64,000 nt of DNA from Rhodococcus qingshengii JCM 15477 (GCF_023221595.1 NZ_CP096563.1:3367501-3431500), one strand, 5' to 3'. Counted from the stretch's first letter, positions 28,241 to 37,826 are shown. Notes: generated by a model from the letters alone, not told the origin. A program made the numbers and translations.

Positions 28241-28951
28241 TCACCTACGGGGAGAAACAGGCCGAGCGTCTTCGGGCGGTTGCCCGAAGACGGTCGAATC
28301 GCGTGGTGTGAAGTGATCGTTCGTCAGCGTGGCCCGACGCATTCGATCGAGTCGAAACCACCGCACGGCGTCGCGCTCGCGACACCAGCCGATGAGAAAC
28401 CACTGACCACGGTCCTGCGCCAGAATGTGCGGCTCAACTGCCCGCACCGTCTCCGCACCGTCCCCATCCACGTAGTGCAACGACACGACGCGACTCTGCT
28501 CGAGACCCTGCTCGACGGCCTGCCGGTTCGCGCGCGAATCCGTCAGAGCCCCGCCGTCACCGCGAATCCACACGCGGCCACCGAGCTCCGCGACCTTGCG
28601 ACGACTCTCCTCGTCCATCACATCGAGCAGTTTCGCCAGCGCTGCTCGCCCATCCGGCGCAAACGGAGCATCACCCATCGCCGTCAAGGCCAACGCGATC
28701 GAAACTGCTTGCGGAACAGTGAAATTCACCGGCGGTAGCGTAGCGCGACCTACGAGTCGGTAACCACCCCCGGGGCCTGAGCGCGCTTCGATCGCCGCAC
28801 CCGACATCATCAGCGTCTCGATATCCCTCTTGATCGTCCGGGTGGTGACACCGAATTCCTCGGACAATCGGGAGCACGTAGTCCCTCGATCGCCCTGTCG
28901 CCGAAGTTCCTCGACGAGAGCATGCAATCTCGCAGCTCGATTCACGTTCAC
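28241..28951 (-). CDS. HTH/WYL-domain transcriptional regulator
   Basis: A 236-residue regulator with an N-terminal HTH_11-type winged helix (residues 5-60, EEFGVTTRTIKRDIETL) and a WYL ligand/nucleic-acid sensing domain at about 115-225, including VSLHYVDGDGAETVRAVEPH and GQWFLIGWCRERDAVRWFRLDRM. GTG at 28951 is chosen; another GTG lies 6 bp inside, and an open extension upstream crosses the divergent promoter. It diverges from the esterase gene across a palindromic operator. WYL proteins of this type usually control the adjacent enzyme gene. Confidence 0.88.
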   Translation of the reverse strand: MNVNRAARLHALVEELRRQGDRGTTCSRLSEEFGVTTRTIKRDIETLMMSGAAIEARSGPGGGYRLVGRATLPPVNFTVPQAVSIALALTAMGDAPFAPDGRAALAKLLDVMDEESRRKVAELGGRVWIRGDGGALTDSRANRQAVEQGLEQSRVVSLHYVDGDGAETVRAVEPHILAQDRGQWFLIGWCRERDAVRWFRLDRMRRATLTNDHFTPRDSTVFGQPPEDARPVSPRR

Positions 28952-28978
28952 CAGTGTCTCAGATTCCGATACCAAACG

Positions 28979-29011
28979 GTGACATAATTGGTGACACTCT
29001 GTTGTCACCAA
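28979..29011. promoter_or_regulatory. Palindromic operator between WYL regulator and hydrolase
   Basis: TTGGTGACA at 28988-28996 and its exact inverse TGTCACCAA at 29003-29011 form a 9-bp palindrome with a 6-bp spacer. A third half-site GGTGACA in direct orientation starts at 28979, 11 bp (one turn) before the next. It lies 20-50 bp before the hydrolase ATG and 28 bp before the regulator start, the expected place for control of both. Confidence 0.68.
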
Positions 29012-29031
29012 CCCGGGTGCACTGTGAGTCC

Positions 29032-29739
29032 ATGAAAACTCACATCGTTCTTGTTCCCGGATTCTGGCTCGGTTCATGGGCTTGGGATGCAGTACTCCCA
29101 CACCTCGAACGTTCCGACACCCGCGTGACCAGCCTGACACTGCCCGGGCTCGACGCAGTAGACACAGATCGATCAGCGGTCACCTTCGACGCTCACGTCC
29201 GTGCAGTCGTCGACGCCGTATCGGACTCCGACGAGCGCACGGTCTTGGTCGTACACAGCGGCGCCGGCCCGGTGGGGTACGCCGTCACCGATCGCATCCC
29301 GGATCGCGTCGCTCGGATCGTCTACGTCGACTCGGGCCCCATGCCCGACGGCGCAGCGCTGCGACCGGATCTGGCCGCTGACGTCGTCGAGATACCGCTG
29401 CCGACGTGGGCAGAACTTGAAGCAGACGGCAGCAGCCTCGAAGGACTCGACGAGAAGGCTCTCGAGGCGTTTCGCGCCAACGCCGTCCCCGAACCGGCCG
29501 GGCCGGCGCGTGAGCCGATTGTCCTGACGAACGAAAAGCGCTACCAGGTGCCGTCAACCGTCGTTTGCAGCACGTTCCCGTCCGCGGTGATTGCCCAGAT
29601 GGCCGACGGAGGTCATCCGATGGCCGCCGAACTGGCGAAACTTCCCGTGACGTACGTCGACCTCCCGACCGGCCATTGGCCGATGTGGTCGCGCCCCGAA
29701 GACGTCGCCCAGGTGATCCTCGAGGCCGCCGCTTCCTGA
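29032..29739 (+). CDS. Alpha/beta hydrolase
   Basis: A 235-residue cytoplasmic esterase-like hydrolase. The N-terminal VLVPGFWLGSWAWD (residues 6-19) is the oxyanion-hole region, HSGAGP near 74-79 replaces the usual GxSxG elbow with the nucleophile Ser after His, and the C-terminal catalytic His is probably in GHWPMW near 217. The upstream open frame crosses the operator, so ATG at 29032 is preferred. Substrate unknown. Divergent WYL regulator next door. Confidence 0.85.
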   Translation: MKTHIVLVPGFWLGSWAWDAVLPHLERSDTRVTSLTLPGLDAVDTDRSAVTFDAHVRAVVDAVSDSDERTVLVVHSGAGPVGYAVTDRIPDRVARIVYVDSGPMPDGAALRPDLAADVVEIPLPTWAELEADGSSLEGLDEKALEAFRANAVPEPAGPAREPIVLTNEKRYQVPSTVVCSTFPSAVIAQMADGGHPMAAELAKLPVTYVDLPTGHWPMWSRPEDVAQVILEAAAS

Positions 29740-29748
29740 TCGACAAAG

Positions 29749-29785
29749 CAGTGATGCCGGATCGGATTCCGACCCGGCATCACTG
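29749..29785. terminator. Bidirectional hairpin between hydrolase and uvrA
   Basis: Perfect 12-bp arms CAGTGATGCCGG (29749-29760) and CCGGCATCACTG (29774-29785), with a further TCGG/CCGA helix inside. It is 10 bp past the hydrolase stop and 27 bp past the uvrA stop on the other strand. Confidence 0.8.
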
Positions 29786-29811
29786 ACCGACTTCTACTTG
29801 CTCACCTTCTA

Positions 29812-32772
29812 CTAGCTCACGGAAGCAGCTTTCTTCCGTGTCGCCGCCTTCTTTGCGGCAACTGCCTTCGTTGCACGCTTCTTGGTGATCGGCTTGGCCT
29901 TGACCGGCGCGTGCTGTGCGGTGAGAACCTCACTGAGGAACTTGCCCGTGTAGCTCTCGGGGACCGCGGCAACGTCCTCCGGGGTACCTTGCGCCACAAC
30001 GGTTCCGCCGCCGGATCCACCTTCGGGCCCCATGTCGACGACCCAGTCCGACGTCTTGATCACGTCGAGGTTGTGCTCGATCACGATCACGCTGTTGCCC
30101 TTGTCGACCAGACCGTTGATCACGATCAGGAGCTTTCGGATGTCCTCGAAATGCAGACCCGTGGTGGGCTCGTCGAGGATGTACACCGTGCGACCGGTGG
30201 ACCGCTTCTGCAATTCGGCGGCGAGCTTGACGCGCTGCGCTTCACCACCGGACAGAGTCGGAGCCGGCTGACCCAGTCGGACATAGCCCAGGCCGACGTC
30301 GACCAGCGTCTTGAGGTACCGGTGAATTGAGGTGACCGGCTGGAAGAACTCGGCTGCTTCCTCGATAGGCATGTCGAGTACCTCGGCGATCGACTTGCCC
30401 TTGTAGTGGACCTCGAGCGTTTCGCGGTTGTACCGAGCGCCGTGGCATACCTCGCAGGGCACGTACACGTCCGGCAGGAAGTTCATCTCGATCTTCAAGG
30501 TTCCGTCGCCGGAGCACGCCTCGCAGCGTCCACCCTTGACATTGAACGAGAATCGGCCGGGCTGGTAACCGCGGACTTTCGCTTCCGTCGTGGCCGCGAA
30601 CAGGGTTCGAATCTTGTCGAACACACCGGTGTACGTCGCCGCATTCGATCGCGGAGTCCGGCCGATCGGAGACTGATCGACCTGCACGAGCTTGTCCAGC
30701 TGATCGAGTCCGTTGATTCGTGTGTGACGGCCAGGCACCTGGCGTGCACCGTTGAGCTTGTTCGCCATGACGGTCGCGAGAATGTCGTTGACCAACGTCG
30801 ACTTGCCCGAACCGGAGACACCGGTGACAGCGGTGAGAACACCCAGCGGGAAACTCACGTCGATGCCGTCGAGATTGTGCTCGCGAGCTCCGACGACCGT
30901 GACCTGGCGTTTGCGATCCACCGGCCGACGAATGGCCGGAACCTCGATGAAGCTGCGACCCGACAGGTAGGCGCCGGTCAAAGACTCTTCACACGTCAGC
31001 AGTTCTTCGTATGGCCCGCTGTGGACGACCTTGCCGCCGTGCTCGCCGGCGTACGGTCCGATGTCGACTACCCAGTCGGACGTGCGGATAGTGTCTTCGT
31101 CGTGCTCGACGACGATCAGCGTGTTGCCGAGGTCGCGCAAGCGCGTCAGGGTTTCGATCAGTCGTCGATTGTCACGCTGATGCAGGCCGATGGACGGCTC
31201 GTCGAGTACGTACAGCACGCCGACGAGTCCGGAACCGATCTGCGTTGCCAAGCGGATTCGCTGGGCCTCGCCACCGGACAACGTGCCAGCGGCACGCGAG
31301 AGGGAAAGGTATTCCAAGCCGACGTCGAGCAGGAACCCGAGTCGTGCCTGAACTTCCTTGAGGACCTGACCCGCAATCGCCTCTTCGCGCGAGCCGAGAG
31401 TGAGGCTGTTCAAGAAGTCCGCGCAATCGGAGATCGACAGTTCACAGACCTCGGCGATGGACTTACTGCCGAAGTCCCCAGCCGCGATAGTTACCGACAG
31501 GATTTCCGGGCGCAGCCGAGCACCACCACACGCCGGGCACGGGGTGTCGCGCATGTACCCGTCGTACCGTTCCTTCATCTGATCCGATTCGGTCTGCTCG
31601 AGCCGGCGATGCAGGAACGGCATCACACCTTCGAACTCCGCGTAGTAAGAACGGGTACGGCCGTACCGGTTCTTGTAACGGACGTGAACCTGCTCCTCGC
31701 TGCCTTCGAGGATTGCTTTACGGGCCTTCGCCGGCAACTTGTTCCACGGCGTCTTCATGTCGAATCCGAGAATGTCGCCGAGGCCGGACAGCAAACGTCC
31801 GAAGTACTCCGAACTCTGGCCCATCGACCACGGCGCGATTGCTCCGTCTTCGAGACTCAGGTCGGGATCGGGAACCACCAGATCCGGGTCGACCTCCTTG
31901 CGGATACCGAGGCCGGTGCATTCCGGGCAGGCGCCGTAGGGCGAGTTGAAGGAGAACGAGCGCGGTTCGAGATCGTCGATCGCGAGTGCGTGGCCATTCG
32001 GGCAGGCCAACTTCTCGGAGAAACGACGCTCACGATCAGGTGCATTTTCTTCACGGTCGACGAAGTCGAGGACCACGATGCCTTCAGCCAAGCGAAGTGC
32101 GGTCTCGACCGAGTCGGTCAGGCGCTGCTTCGAACTCGCCTTGACCTGCAATCGGTCGACCACTACTTCGATGTCGTGCTTTTCCTGCTTCTTGAGCTTC
32201 GGCGGATCGGCCAGCGAATGGACGACACCGTCGACGCGCACTCGCGAGTAGCCCTGGGTGTTGAGCTGATCGAAGAGATCGACGAACTCGCCCTTACGAG
32301 TACGGACCACTGGTGCGAGGACCTGGAACTTGATGCCCTCCTCCATCTCGAGCACCTGGTCGACGATCTGCTGGGGCGTCTGACGTGCGATCTTCTCACC
32401 ACACACCGGGCAGTGCGCCGAACCTGCGCGGGCATAGAGAAGTCGGAGGTAGTCGTAGACCTCGGTAATGGTGCCCACCGTCGAACGGGGGTTGCGGTTG
32501 GTCGACTTCTGGTCGATCGACACCGCAGGAGACAATCCCTCGATGAAGTCCACATCCGGCTTGTCCATCTGACCGAGGAACTGACGCGCGTATGCCGAGA
32601 GCGACTCGACGTAGCGGCGCTGACCTTCGGCGAAGATCGTGTCGAACGCGAGGCTGGACTTGCCGGAGCCGGACAACCCGGTGAAGACGATCAGGCTGTC
32701 TCGCGGGAGGTCGAGATCGACTCCTCGCAGATTGTGCTCACGCGCACCCCGCACGATCAGGCGATCCGCCAC
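29812..32772 (-). CDS. uvrA: Excinuclease ABC subunit A
   Basis: Damage-recognition ATPase of nucleotide excision repair, 986 residues. Two ABC modules: Walker [10 protein letters not shown] near residue 32 and GVSGSGKST near 648, signatures [12 protein letters not shown] near 495 and [12 protein letters not shown] near 836. The second zinc module CEAC-x19-CEVC is intact; the first reads CPNGH...CPEC. The GTG at 32772 ([12 protein letters not shown]) with AAGGGA upstream matches the family start better than the ATG five codons earlier. The last 30 residues form a Lys/Ala-rich basic tail. Confidence 0.97.
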   Translation of the reverse strand: MADRLIVRGAREHNLRGVDLDLPRDSLIVFTGLSGSGKSSLAFDTIFAEGQRRYVESLSAYARQFLGQMDKPDVDFIEGLSPAVSIDQKSTNRNPRSTVGTITEVYDYLRLLYARAGSAHCPVCGEKIARQTPQQIVDQVLEMEEGIKFQVLAPVVRTRKGEFVDLFDQLNTQGYSRVRVDGVVHSLADPPKLKKQEKHDIEVVVDRLQVKASSKQRLTDSVETALRLAEGIVVLDFVDREENAPDRERRFSEKLACPNGHALAIDDLEPRSFSFNSPYGACPECTGLGIRKEVDPDLVVPDPDLSLEDGAIAPWSMGQSSEYFGRLLSGLGDILGFDMKTPWNKLPAKARKAILEGSEEQVHVRYKNRYGRTRSYYAEFEGVMPFLHRRLEQTESDQMKERYDGYMRDTPCPACGGARLRPEILSVTIAAGDFGSKSIAEVCELSISDCADFLNSLTLGSREEAIAGQVLKEVQARLGFLLDVGLEYLSLSRAAGTLSGGEAQRIRLATQIGSGLVGVLYVLDEPSIGLHQRDNRRLIETLTRLRDLGNTLIVVEHDEDTIRTSDWVVDIGPYAGEHGGKVVHSGPYEELLTCEESLTGAYLSGRSFIEVPAIRRPVDRKRQVTVVGAREHNLDGIDVSFPLGVLTAVTGVSGSGKSTLVNDILATVMANKLNGARQVPGRHTRINGLDQLDKLVQVDQSPIGRTPRSNAATYTGVFDKIRTLFAATTEAKVRGYQPGRFSFNVKGGRCEACSGDGTLKIEMNFLPDVYVPCEVCHGARYNRETLEVHYKGKSIAEVLDMPIEEAAEFFQPVTSIHRYLKTLVDVGLGYVRLGQPAPTLSGGEAQRVKLAAELQKRSTGRTVYILDEPTTGLHFEDIRKLLIVINGLVDKGNSVIVIEHNLDVIKTSDWVVDMGPEGGSGGGTVVAQGTPEDVAAVPESYTGKFLSEVLTAQHAPVKAKPITKKRATKAVAAKKAATRKKAASVS

Positions 32773-32946
32773 ACCAATTCCCTTCATTGTCAATCGTCCG
32801 GGGCCGTCCCCCCGGAGAAGTCTCGAGTGGCCTCGCAAACGCGAGTCCTCGAGCGATCGTCATCGTAGGCCGAGCCACCGACACGTTTTTCTCACCAGGC
32901 GAGCCCATCGCTCTACCTGCCCCTATTCGAAGGTAGCCTGCGTTTC

Positions 32947-33633
32947 ATGACGAATCAGCCCATCGTGATCGACGACTCCTACACCGGTCAGGTCTCCCCC
33001 GATTCTGCCCCTCAGCGGCGCACAGTCGAAGGCGCCGTCATCACGAAGATGTCGGTCGGCCCCATGGACAACAACACTTACCTCGTCGTCTGTTCCACGA
33101 CCGGGAAATCTCTCCTGATCGATGCGGCCAACGAAGCCGAGAAGATCATCGCGCTCATCGAACAGGAAGCACCTGTTTTCGATTCCATCGTCACCACCCA
33201 CCAGCACGGCGATCACTGGTTGGCCCTCGAAGACGTTCACGCCGCAACCAAGGTGCCGACCGCCGCGCACCCCCTCGACGCAGAGGTCCTTCCCGTCACC
33301 CCGGACGTGCTCCTCGAAGACGGCGACAAGGTGACCGTTGGCAACTTGAGCCTCGACGTCATTCACCTGTCCGGCCACACGCCCGGCTCCATCGCGCTGG
33401 CTCTCACCGAACCGAGCGGACAGGTTCACCTCTTCACCGGCGACTCACTCTTCCCCGGCGGAGTAGGCAAGACCGCCGACCCCGAGAAGTTCACTTCTCT
33501 GCTCGACGACGTGGAAAACAAGCTGTTCGGAAGGTACGACGACGCGACCGTCGTCTACCCCGGGCATGGCAAGGACACGACGCTCGGCGCCGAGCGCCCG
33601 CACCTGGCGGAGTGGCGCGAACGCGGTTGGTGA
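32947..33633 (+). CDS. Metallo-beta-lactamase fold hydrolase (glyoxalase II-like)
   Basis: A 228-residue zinc hydrolase with the motif THQHGDHW near residues 89-96, further metal ligands in HLSGHTPGS near 142-150, the Asp in FTGDSLFPGG near 166-175 and the final His in YPGHG near 209-213. Likely a hydroxyacylglutathione hydrolase-like thioesterase; substrate unproven. Divergent from uvrA, the same arrangement as Rv1637c/Rv1638 (from memory). Confidence 0.9.
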   Translation: MTNQPIVIDDSYTGQVSPDSAPQRRTVEGAVITKMSVGPMDNNTYLVVCSTTGKSLLIDAANEAEKIIALIEQEAPVFDSIVTTHQHGDHWLALEDVHAATKVPTAAHPLDAEVLPVTPDVLLEDGDKVTVGNLSLDVIHLSGHTPGSIALALTEPSGQVHLFTGDSLFPGGVGKTADPEKFTSLLDDVENKLFGRYDDATVVYPGHGKDTTLGAERPHLAEWRERGW

Positions 33634-33637
33634 CGTT

Positions 33638-34214
33638 TCACCTGTTCCGTACTGGACCCCGCCAACCGACTTGGCTGTCGACCTGTTCACCGTTGACTCG
33701 AAGTCGCGGAAGCCAGGTCGACAGAGTCCGGCCCAGTCCTTCGACCATCCGTTCCCCGAACACACAGCGTGCGTTCCCACGGATGGCCGAAGGTCCCTTC
33801 CGTGAAGTCGTCCCGACTGAATATGTAGTAGTCACCGTTCGGATGGACCGGGACACGCTACTCCGCAAGCTCCTTCGCAGCAGCGTGTGCCTCCGCGTCG
33901 AAGGTGTAGCCCGGATGCTGCCAATCCAGAACGACGAAGTTGGGATCGTCGTTCCAATCGGTGACAAAACAGCGCAACGCTTCGGCGTTGATCGCATCCA
34001 CGCGAGCGGCCCACGCCCCTGGAGTCGCAGCTGGTGCCGCACCCAAATCGAAGACCACGGACGGGATGGGCTCGGCGATGGCGGGCCAAGATCGTGCGTC
34101 GATGCCGGACGTGAACCCAAAGCGGTCACGAAAGATCGCCCAGTTTCTCTCGTTCTCCTCGTCCGACAGCTGTCCCCAGCCGGTGGGAAGGGTCGAGCCG
34201 AAGTTCTGAGTCAT
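33638..34214 (-). pseudogene. DUF2716-type protein, broken by a nonsense codon and a 2-bp deletion
   Basis: The intact N-terminal part is 118 residues from ATG 34214 and contains the DUF2716 landmarks WAIFRDRFGF, EPIPSVVFDL and FVVLDWQHPGYTFD. It stops at TAG (33858-33860), yet the same frame continues for about 30 codons with RVPVHPNGDYYIFSRDDF and FGHPWERTLC, the family's next block; a Trp (TGG) is expected at the stop. Near 33757-33769 a GT run is one unit short, and CVFGERMVEGLG continues in another frame to 33638. Restoring both sites gives one continuous family member. The family assignment is from memory. Confidence 0.8.
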
Positions 34215-34471
34215 CTTGGTGGTCACAACACCATCGTGCTCGAACGGTGCGCATACTGTGACACCTTCGAACACGCCGTATGCGGATACGCGGTAACGGA
34301 TACTTCAGAACGGTGTGTCCGGATCAGTGGAGAAGTCATCGTCGCAGTACAGCGCGTTTCGGCGACCAGGAATCCGTCAACCGGGTCAGGCGTGCCGGGA
34401 TCGCCGAACCGGACCAATTCCTTGTGAGATCGCTAGGGTGGAAAACGAACCTACATCGGGAGGCTTGAAAC

Positions 34472-35404
34472 ATGCTGGTACGTCGAATTGCTCGTCCACT
34501 GCTTTCCACGATCTTCATCGCCGGGGGAATCGATGCTTTGCGCAACCCTGCTCAGCGAGCAGCCAAAGCGTCACCGCTGATCGACAAATCCGTCGAGACG
34601 CTGCCAGGAGCAGTGACGCAGAAGGTGCCTGCTGATCCGGAAACACTCGTCAAGATCAACGCCGCCGTCCAGATCGGCGGCGGTGCCCTGCTGGCCACCG
34701 GCAAGGCGCCGCGGCTCGCGTCGTTGGTGCTCGCGGGGAGCCTGGTACCGACCACGCTTGCCGGTCACGACTTCTGGAACGAAACCGATCCGTCACTGCG
34801 AGCGATGCAGCGCACCAACTTCATCAAGAACGTCAGCTTGCTCGGCGGACTGATGATCGCCTCCGTCGACACCGAGGGCAAGCCGTCGCTCGGCTGGCGC
34901 GGCCGTCGCGCCGCGAAGAAAGCCCAGGCGTCTATCGCCGCGGCACTTCCATTGGTCACATCGCAGACCGATCACACGAGCGATCGCGTCGAGCATGCTC
35001 TGTCGGTGGCATCCGAACGCGGTTCCGAGCTTGCCGAAACCGCGAAGGCACACGGCACGGATTGGCTCGAACTTGCGAAGGAGCGCAGCTCCGAGTTCGC
35101 GGAGATCGCGAGCAAGCGAGCCGCGGAATTCGGAGAGGTCGCCAAGGAACGCGGCCCGGACATCCTCGAAGTCGCGCAGAAGCGCGGCTCCGAACTGGCC
35201 GAGACCGCACGCGAGCGCAGCGCCGAACTGGCAGAGCTGGCGAGCTGGCGAGCAAGCGCAGCTCCGAGTTCGCCGAACTCGCGCTCGAAAAGAGCAACGA
35301 GTGGGCCGAAACGGCGTCGGAGCAGACCGAGGTGCTGGGTAAGCGTGCCCGAAAGCGCGCCGAGAAGGCGCTCGAAAAGGCTCGCGCCAAGAAGGACGAA
35401 TTGA
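34472..35404 (+). CDS. DoxX-like membrane protein with 11-residue repeat tail, frameshifted near the C-terminus
   Basis: Residues 1-135 form a DoxX-type membrane domain (N-terminal LLSTIFIAGGIDALRNP, helices at about 60-75, 83-100 and 116-130). From residue 182 the protein consists of 11-residue repeats such as ERGSELAETAK and KRAAEFGEVAK, predicted as one long amphipathic helix. After seven repeats an 8-bp tandem duplication at 35234-35249 shifts the frame, giving about 50 residues of arginine/serine-rich junk ending at 35404. Removing one copy restores four more repeats and a stop at 35412. The membrane domain remains intact, so the product may still function. Confidence 0.75.
   Translation: MLVRRIARPLLSTIFIAGGIDALRNPAQRAAKASPLIDKSVETLPGAVTQKVPADPETLVKINAAVQIGGGALLATGKAPRLASLVLAGSLVPTTLAGHDFWNETDPSLRAMQRTNFIKNVSLLGGLMIASVDTEGKPSLGWRGRRAAKKAQASIAAALPLVTSQTDHTSDRVEHALSVASERGSELAETAKAHGTDWLELAKERSSEFAEIASKRAAEFGEVAKERGPDILEVAQKRGSELAETARERSAELAELASWRASAAPSSPNSRSKRATSGPKRRRSRPRCWVSVPESAPRRRSKRLAPRRTN
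35015..35385 (+). repeat. 33-bp coding repeats (11-residue hendecads) in the DoxX-like gene
   Basis: Eleven consecutive 33-bp units, seven in the annotated frame (35015-35245) and four in the shifted frame (35254-35385). Consensus of the unit is (E/K)R-(G/S)-(S/A)-E-(L/F)-AE-(T/I/V)-A-(K/S/R). The 8-bp direct duplication GAGCTGGC, GAGCTGGC (35234-35241, 35242-35249) lies between units seven and eight and is followed by a partial third GAGC. Confidence 0.85.
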
Positions 35405-35427
35405 CGCACTGAGTGCACCGAAAACAC

Positions 35428-35455
35428 GGTCAGGCCACCTTCGGGTGGCCTGACC
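35428..35455 (+). terminator. UUCG-loop hairpin after the DoxX-like gene
   Basis: Perfect 12-bp arms GGTCAGGCCACC (35428-35439) and GGTGGCCTGACC (35444-35455) closed by a TTCG tetraloop, 16 bp past the restored stop. A very stable terminator-type hairpin without a T-run. Confidence 0.82.
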
Positions 35456-35543
35456 TGTATCTATGCGGCAGTTCATCTGGGGGAACTAGACTGTCTTGGC
35501 GCTTTTGCAGCGCGTGAATTTCTCATCAAGCCTAGGAGATCCT

Positions 35544-37826
35544 TTGCCCGACGCGGACCCGTCACTGAACGAGCAAGAGCTCGAGCAGCAGTACGTGACG
35601 ATGTTGTACTCCCGTCTCGACGATCTTCGAAAGTATGCCCAAACTCGCTTGAGCACGGTGCTCCTCGAGACCGGCGGAACCCCGCAAGCACGCAGTGAAC
35701 GCGAATCCTTCAATGCCATGTACACCGAAGATCTCGCCAAGTACGACGCAGCCGAGAACGGAATGTGTTTCGGACGCATCGACTTCGACGACGAGCGACG
35801 CTACGTCGGCCGACTCGGAATTCTGGACACCGACAACGACTACGAAACGCTACTGCTCGACTGGCGAGCTCCGATGGCACGCCCGTTCTATCTGGCGACG
35901 CCCGCGGCACCTGAGGGCGTCAAGCGACGACGCCATATCCGCAGTCGGAGCCGAACAGTCACCGGAATCAACGACGAATACCTGGACCTCGACGCTGCCC
36001 GAGCCGCCGGCGTGGTGACCGAAGCCGGTGGCGTCGCCGGTGAGAGCGCACTCCTGGACGCTCTGAACGCAGCGCGTACGGGTCAGATGAACGACATCGT
36101 CGAGACCATTCAGAGTGAGCAGGATGCCATCATCCGCTCCGAGCACAAGAGCGTTTTGGTCGTCCAGGGCGGTCCGGGTACCGGTAAAACCGCAGTCGCC
36201 CTTCACCGTGCCGCCTTCTTGCTCTACACCTACCGTCAGCAACTGGCCAAGGCCGGTGTTCTCATCATCGGGCCGAACGCGACGTTCCTCGACTACATCA
36301 GCCAGGTCCTTCCTTCACTCGGTGAGACCGGAGTTCTACTCTCGACGATCGGGGACCTGTACCCCGGAGTGCGTGCGACTCGTACGGATTCCCTCGCCGC
36401 CGGTGAGATCAAGGGTTCCCTCGCGATCCTCGACGTGCTCAAGAACGCCGTCCGGGATCGGCAGGAAGTTCCGTCGAAGCCGATTACCCTTCGATTCGAC
36501 ACGTACGACTTGAAGCTGGATCGAAAGACTGTCACGAAGGCGCGCGGGCGTGCTCGGTCGTCGCGTCGCCCACACAACCTGGCGCGCCCGATCTTCGTGG
36601 CAGCAGTCATCGAGGCGTTGGCACTGCAGATGGCCGAACTCATCGGCGGAAACCTCGTCGACGGTGGGTCACTCCTCAGTCGGGACGACATCGCCGACAT
36701 TCGCGACGAGATGCGTGAGGACCCTGACATCATGTCCGCCATCGGAAAGCTGTGGCCCGAATTGTCGCCGCAGCAAATCCTCGCGGAACTGTGGACGTCG
36801 CCGGCGAGGTTGGCCAAGGCAGCGCCGCAACTCGACGACGCCCAACGCGACGAGCTTCTGCAGAGCGTCGGACCGGGTTTCAGTGCGGCCGATGCTCCCC
36901 TGCTCGACGAACTGGCCGAGATTCTCGGCGTCGACGACGCCGCCGAACGCGAACGCGCACAACGTGAATGGCGCGCGCAGATCGCCGACGCCCAGGGCGC
37001 CCTCGACATCCTCACCGGGTCTGCACCACAGGATCTCGAAGACGAGATGGATCCCGAGATCTTGATGGCGTACGACTTGATCGACGCCAGCCAACTCGCC
37101 CAACGCCACGATCAGGGCCAGCGCCAGACCACGGCAGAACGCGCTGCCGGCGACCGAACCTGGACCTACGGTCACGTGATCGTCGACGAAGCCCAAGAGC
37201 TCTCCGAAATGGCGTGGCGAATGCTGATGCGGCGCATACCGAATCGCTGGATGACGTTGGTCGGCGATACAGCTCAGACCGGTGATCCCGCGGGAACTTC
37301 GTCCTGGCAGAAGATTCTCGAGCCTTACGTCGCCAAGCGCTGGAAGCTCACCGAACTGACCGTCAACTACCGAACTCCCTCGGAGATCATGGATGTCGCG
37401 CACCGTGTGCTCGAAGAGATCGACCCGGAGCAATCCGTGCCCCGGTCGGTACGCGACAGCGGATTCGCGCCGTGGGCGCTCAAGACCACGGCCGAAGAAT
37501 TGGAATCGACCGTGCGCCGTTGCATCGAGTCCGAGTCGCATCCCGGTATCACCGCAGTGATCGCCGGTTCCGAGGTCGTTGCCGATCTGGCGGGCATTGC
37601 GAGTGACACCGTAAGCGTCCTGTCCGTCAAGGACGTCAAGGGACTCGAGTTCGACACAGTGTTGATCGTCGAACCTGCCGACATTCTCGACGAGTCACCA
37701 CGCGGAACGAACGACCTCTACGTCGCATTGACCCGCGCTACCCAGAGGCTCGGCATCATTCACGTCGAGTCGCTCCCCTCGGTTCTCGACGGCGTCGAAG
37801 CAGCAGAGTTGGCCTTCGATTCGTGA
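35544..37826 (+). CDS. helR: UvrD/HelD-like ATPase, probable RNA-polymerase-recycling HelR
   Basis: A 760-residue superfamily 1 motor: Walker A GGPGTGKTAVALHR near residue 208, Walker B VIVDEAQELSEMAW near 543, motif III GDTAQTGDPAG near 570, VLSVKDVKGLEFDTVLIV near 690 and motif VI LYVALTRATQRL near 732. The N-terminal coiled-coil arm (residues 5-60) and the DFDDERRYVGRLGI block fit the HelD/HelR group, which removes stalled or rifampicin-bound RNA polymerase (known for related actinobacteria). TTG start with AGGAGA upstream fits better than the longer frame. No rifampicin-associated element was recognised upstream. Confidence 0.82.
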   Translation: MPDADPSLNEQELEQQYVTMLYSRLDDLRKYAQTRLSTVLLETGGTPQARSERESFNAMYTEDLAKYDAAENGMCFGRIDFDDERRYVGRLGILDTDNDYETLLLDWRAPMARPFYLATPAAPEGVKRRRHIRSRSRTVTGINDEYLDLDAARAAGVVTEAGGVAGESALLDALNAARTGQMNDIVETIQSEQDAIIRSEHKSVLVVQGGPGTGKTAVALHRAAFLLYTYRQQLAKAGVLIIGPNATFLDYISQVLPSLGETGVLLSTIGDLYPGVRATRTDSLAAGEIKGSLAILDVLKNAVRDRQEVPSKPITLRFDTYDLKLDRKTVTKARGRARSSRRPHNLARPIFVAAVIEALALQMAELIGGNLVDGGSLLSRDDIADIRDEMREDPDIMSAIGKLWPELSPQQILAELWTSPARLAKAAPQLDDAQRDELLQSVGPGFSAADAPLLDELAEILGVDDAAERERAQREWRAQIADAQGALDILTGSAPQDLEDEMDPEILMAYDLIDASQLAQRHDQGQRQTTAERAAGDRTWTYGHVIVDEAQELSEMAWRMLMRRIPNRWMTLVGDTAQTGDPAGTSSWQKILEPYVAKRWKLTELTVNYRTPSEIMDVAHRVLEEIDPEQSVPRSVRDSGFAPWALKTTAEELESTVRRCIESESHPGITAVIAGSEVVADLAGIASDTVSVLSVKDVKGLEFDTVLIVEPADILDESPRGTNDLYVALTRATQRLGIIHVESLPSVLDGVEAAELAFDS

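Noticed and set aside
30406..32868. Plus-strand open frame of 820 codons across uvrA
   Set aside because: Antisense shadow of uvrA; the uvrA frame has all expected motifs.
33638..35412. Toxin-antitoxin or defence island between the metallo-hydrolase and HelR
   Set aside because: The genes resolve into a DUF2716 pseudogene and a DoxX-like membrane protein; no nuclease, toxin or defence motifs are present.
34793..35476. Minus-strand frame of 227 codons across the DoxX-like gene
   Set aside because: A shadow created by the 33-bp repeats; its repeats mirror the plus-strand hendecads and it has no ribosome site.
35456..35543. Rifampicin-associated element upstream of the HelR-like gene
   Set aside because: No palindromic element of that kind is visible in these 88 bp.
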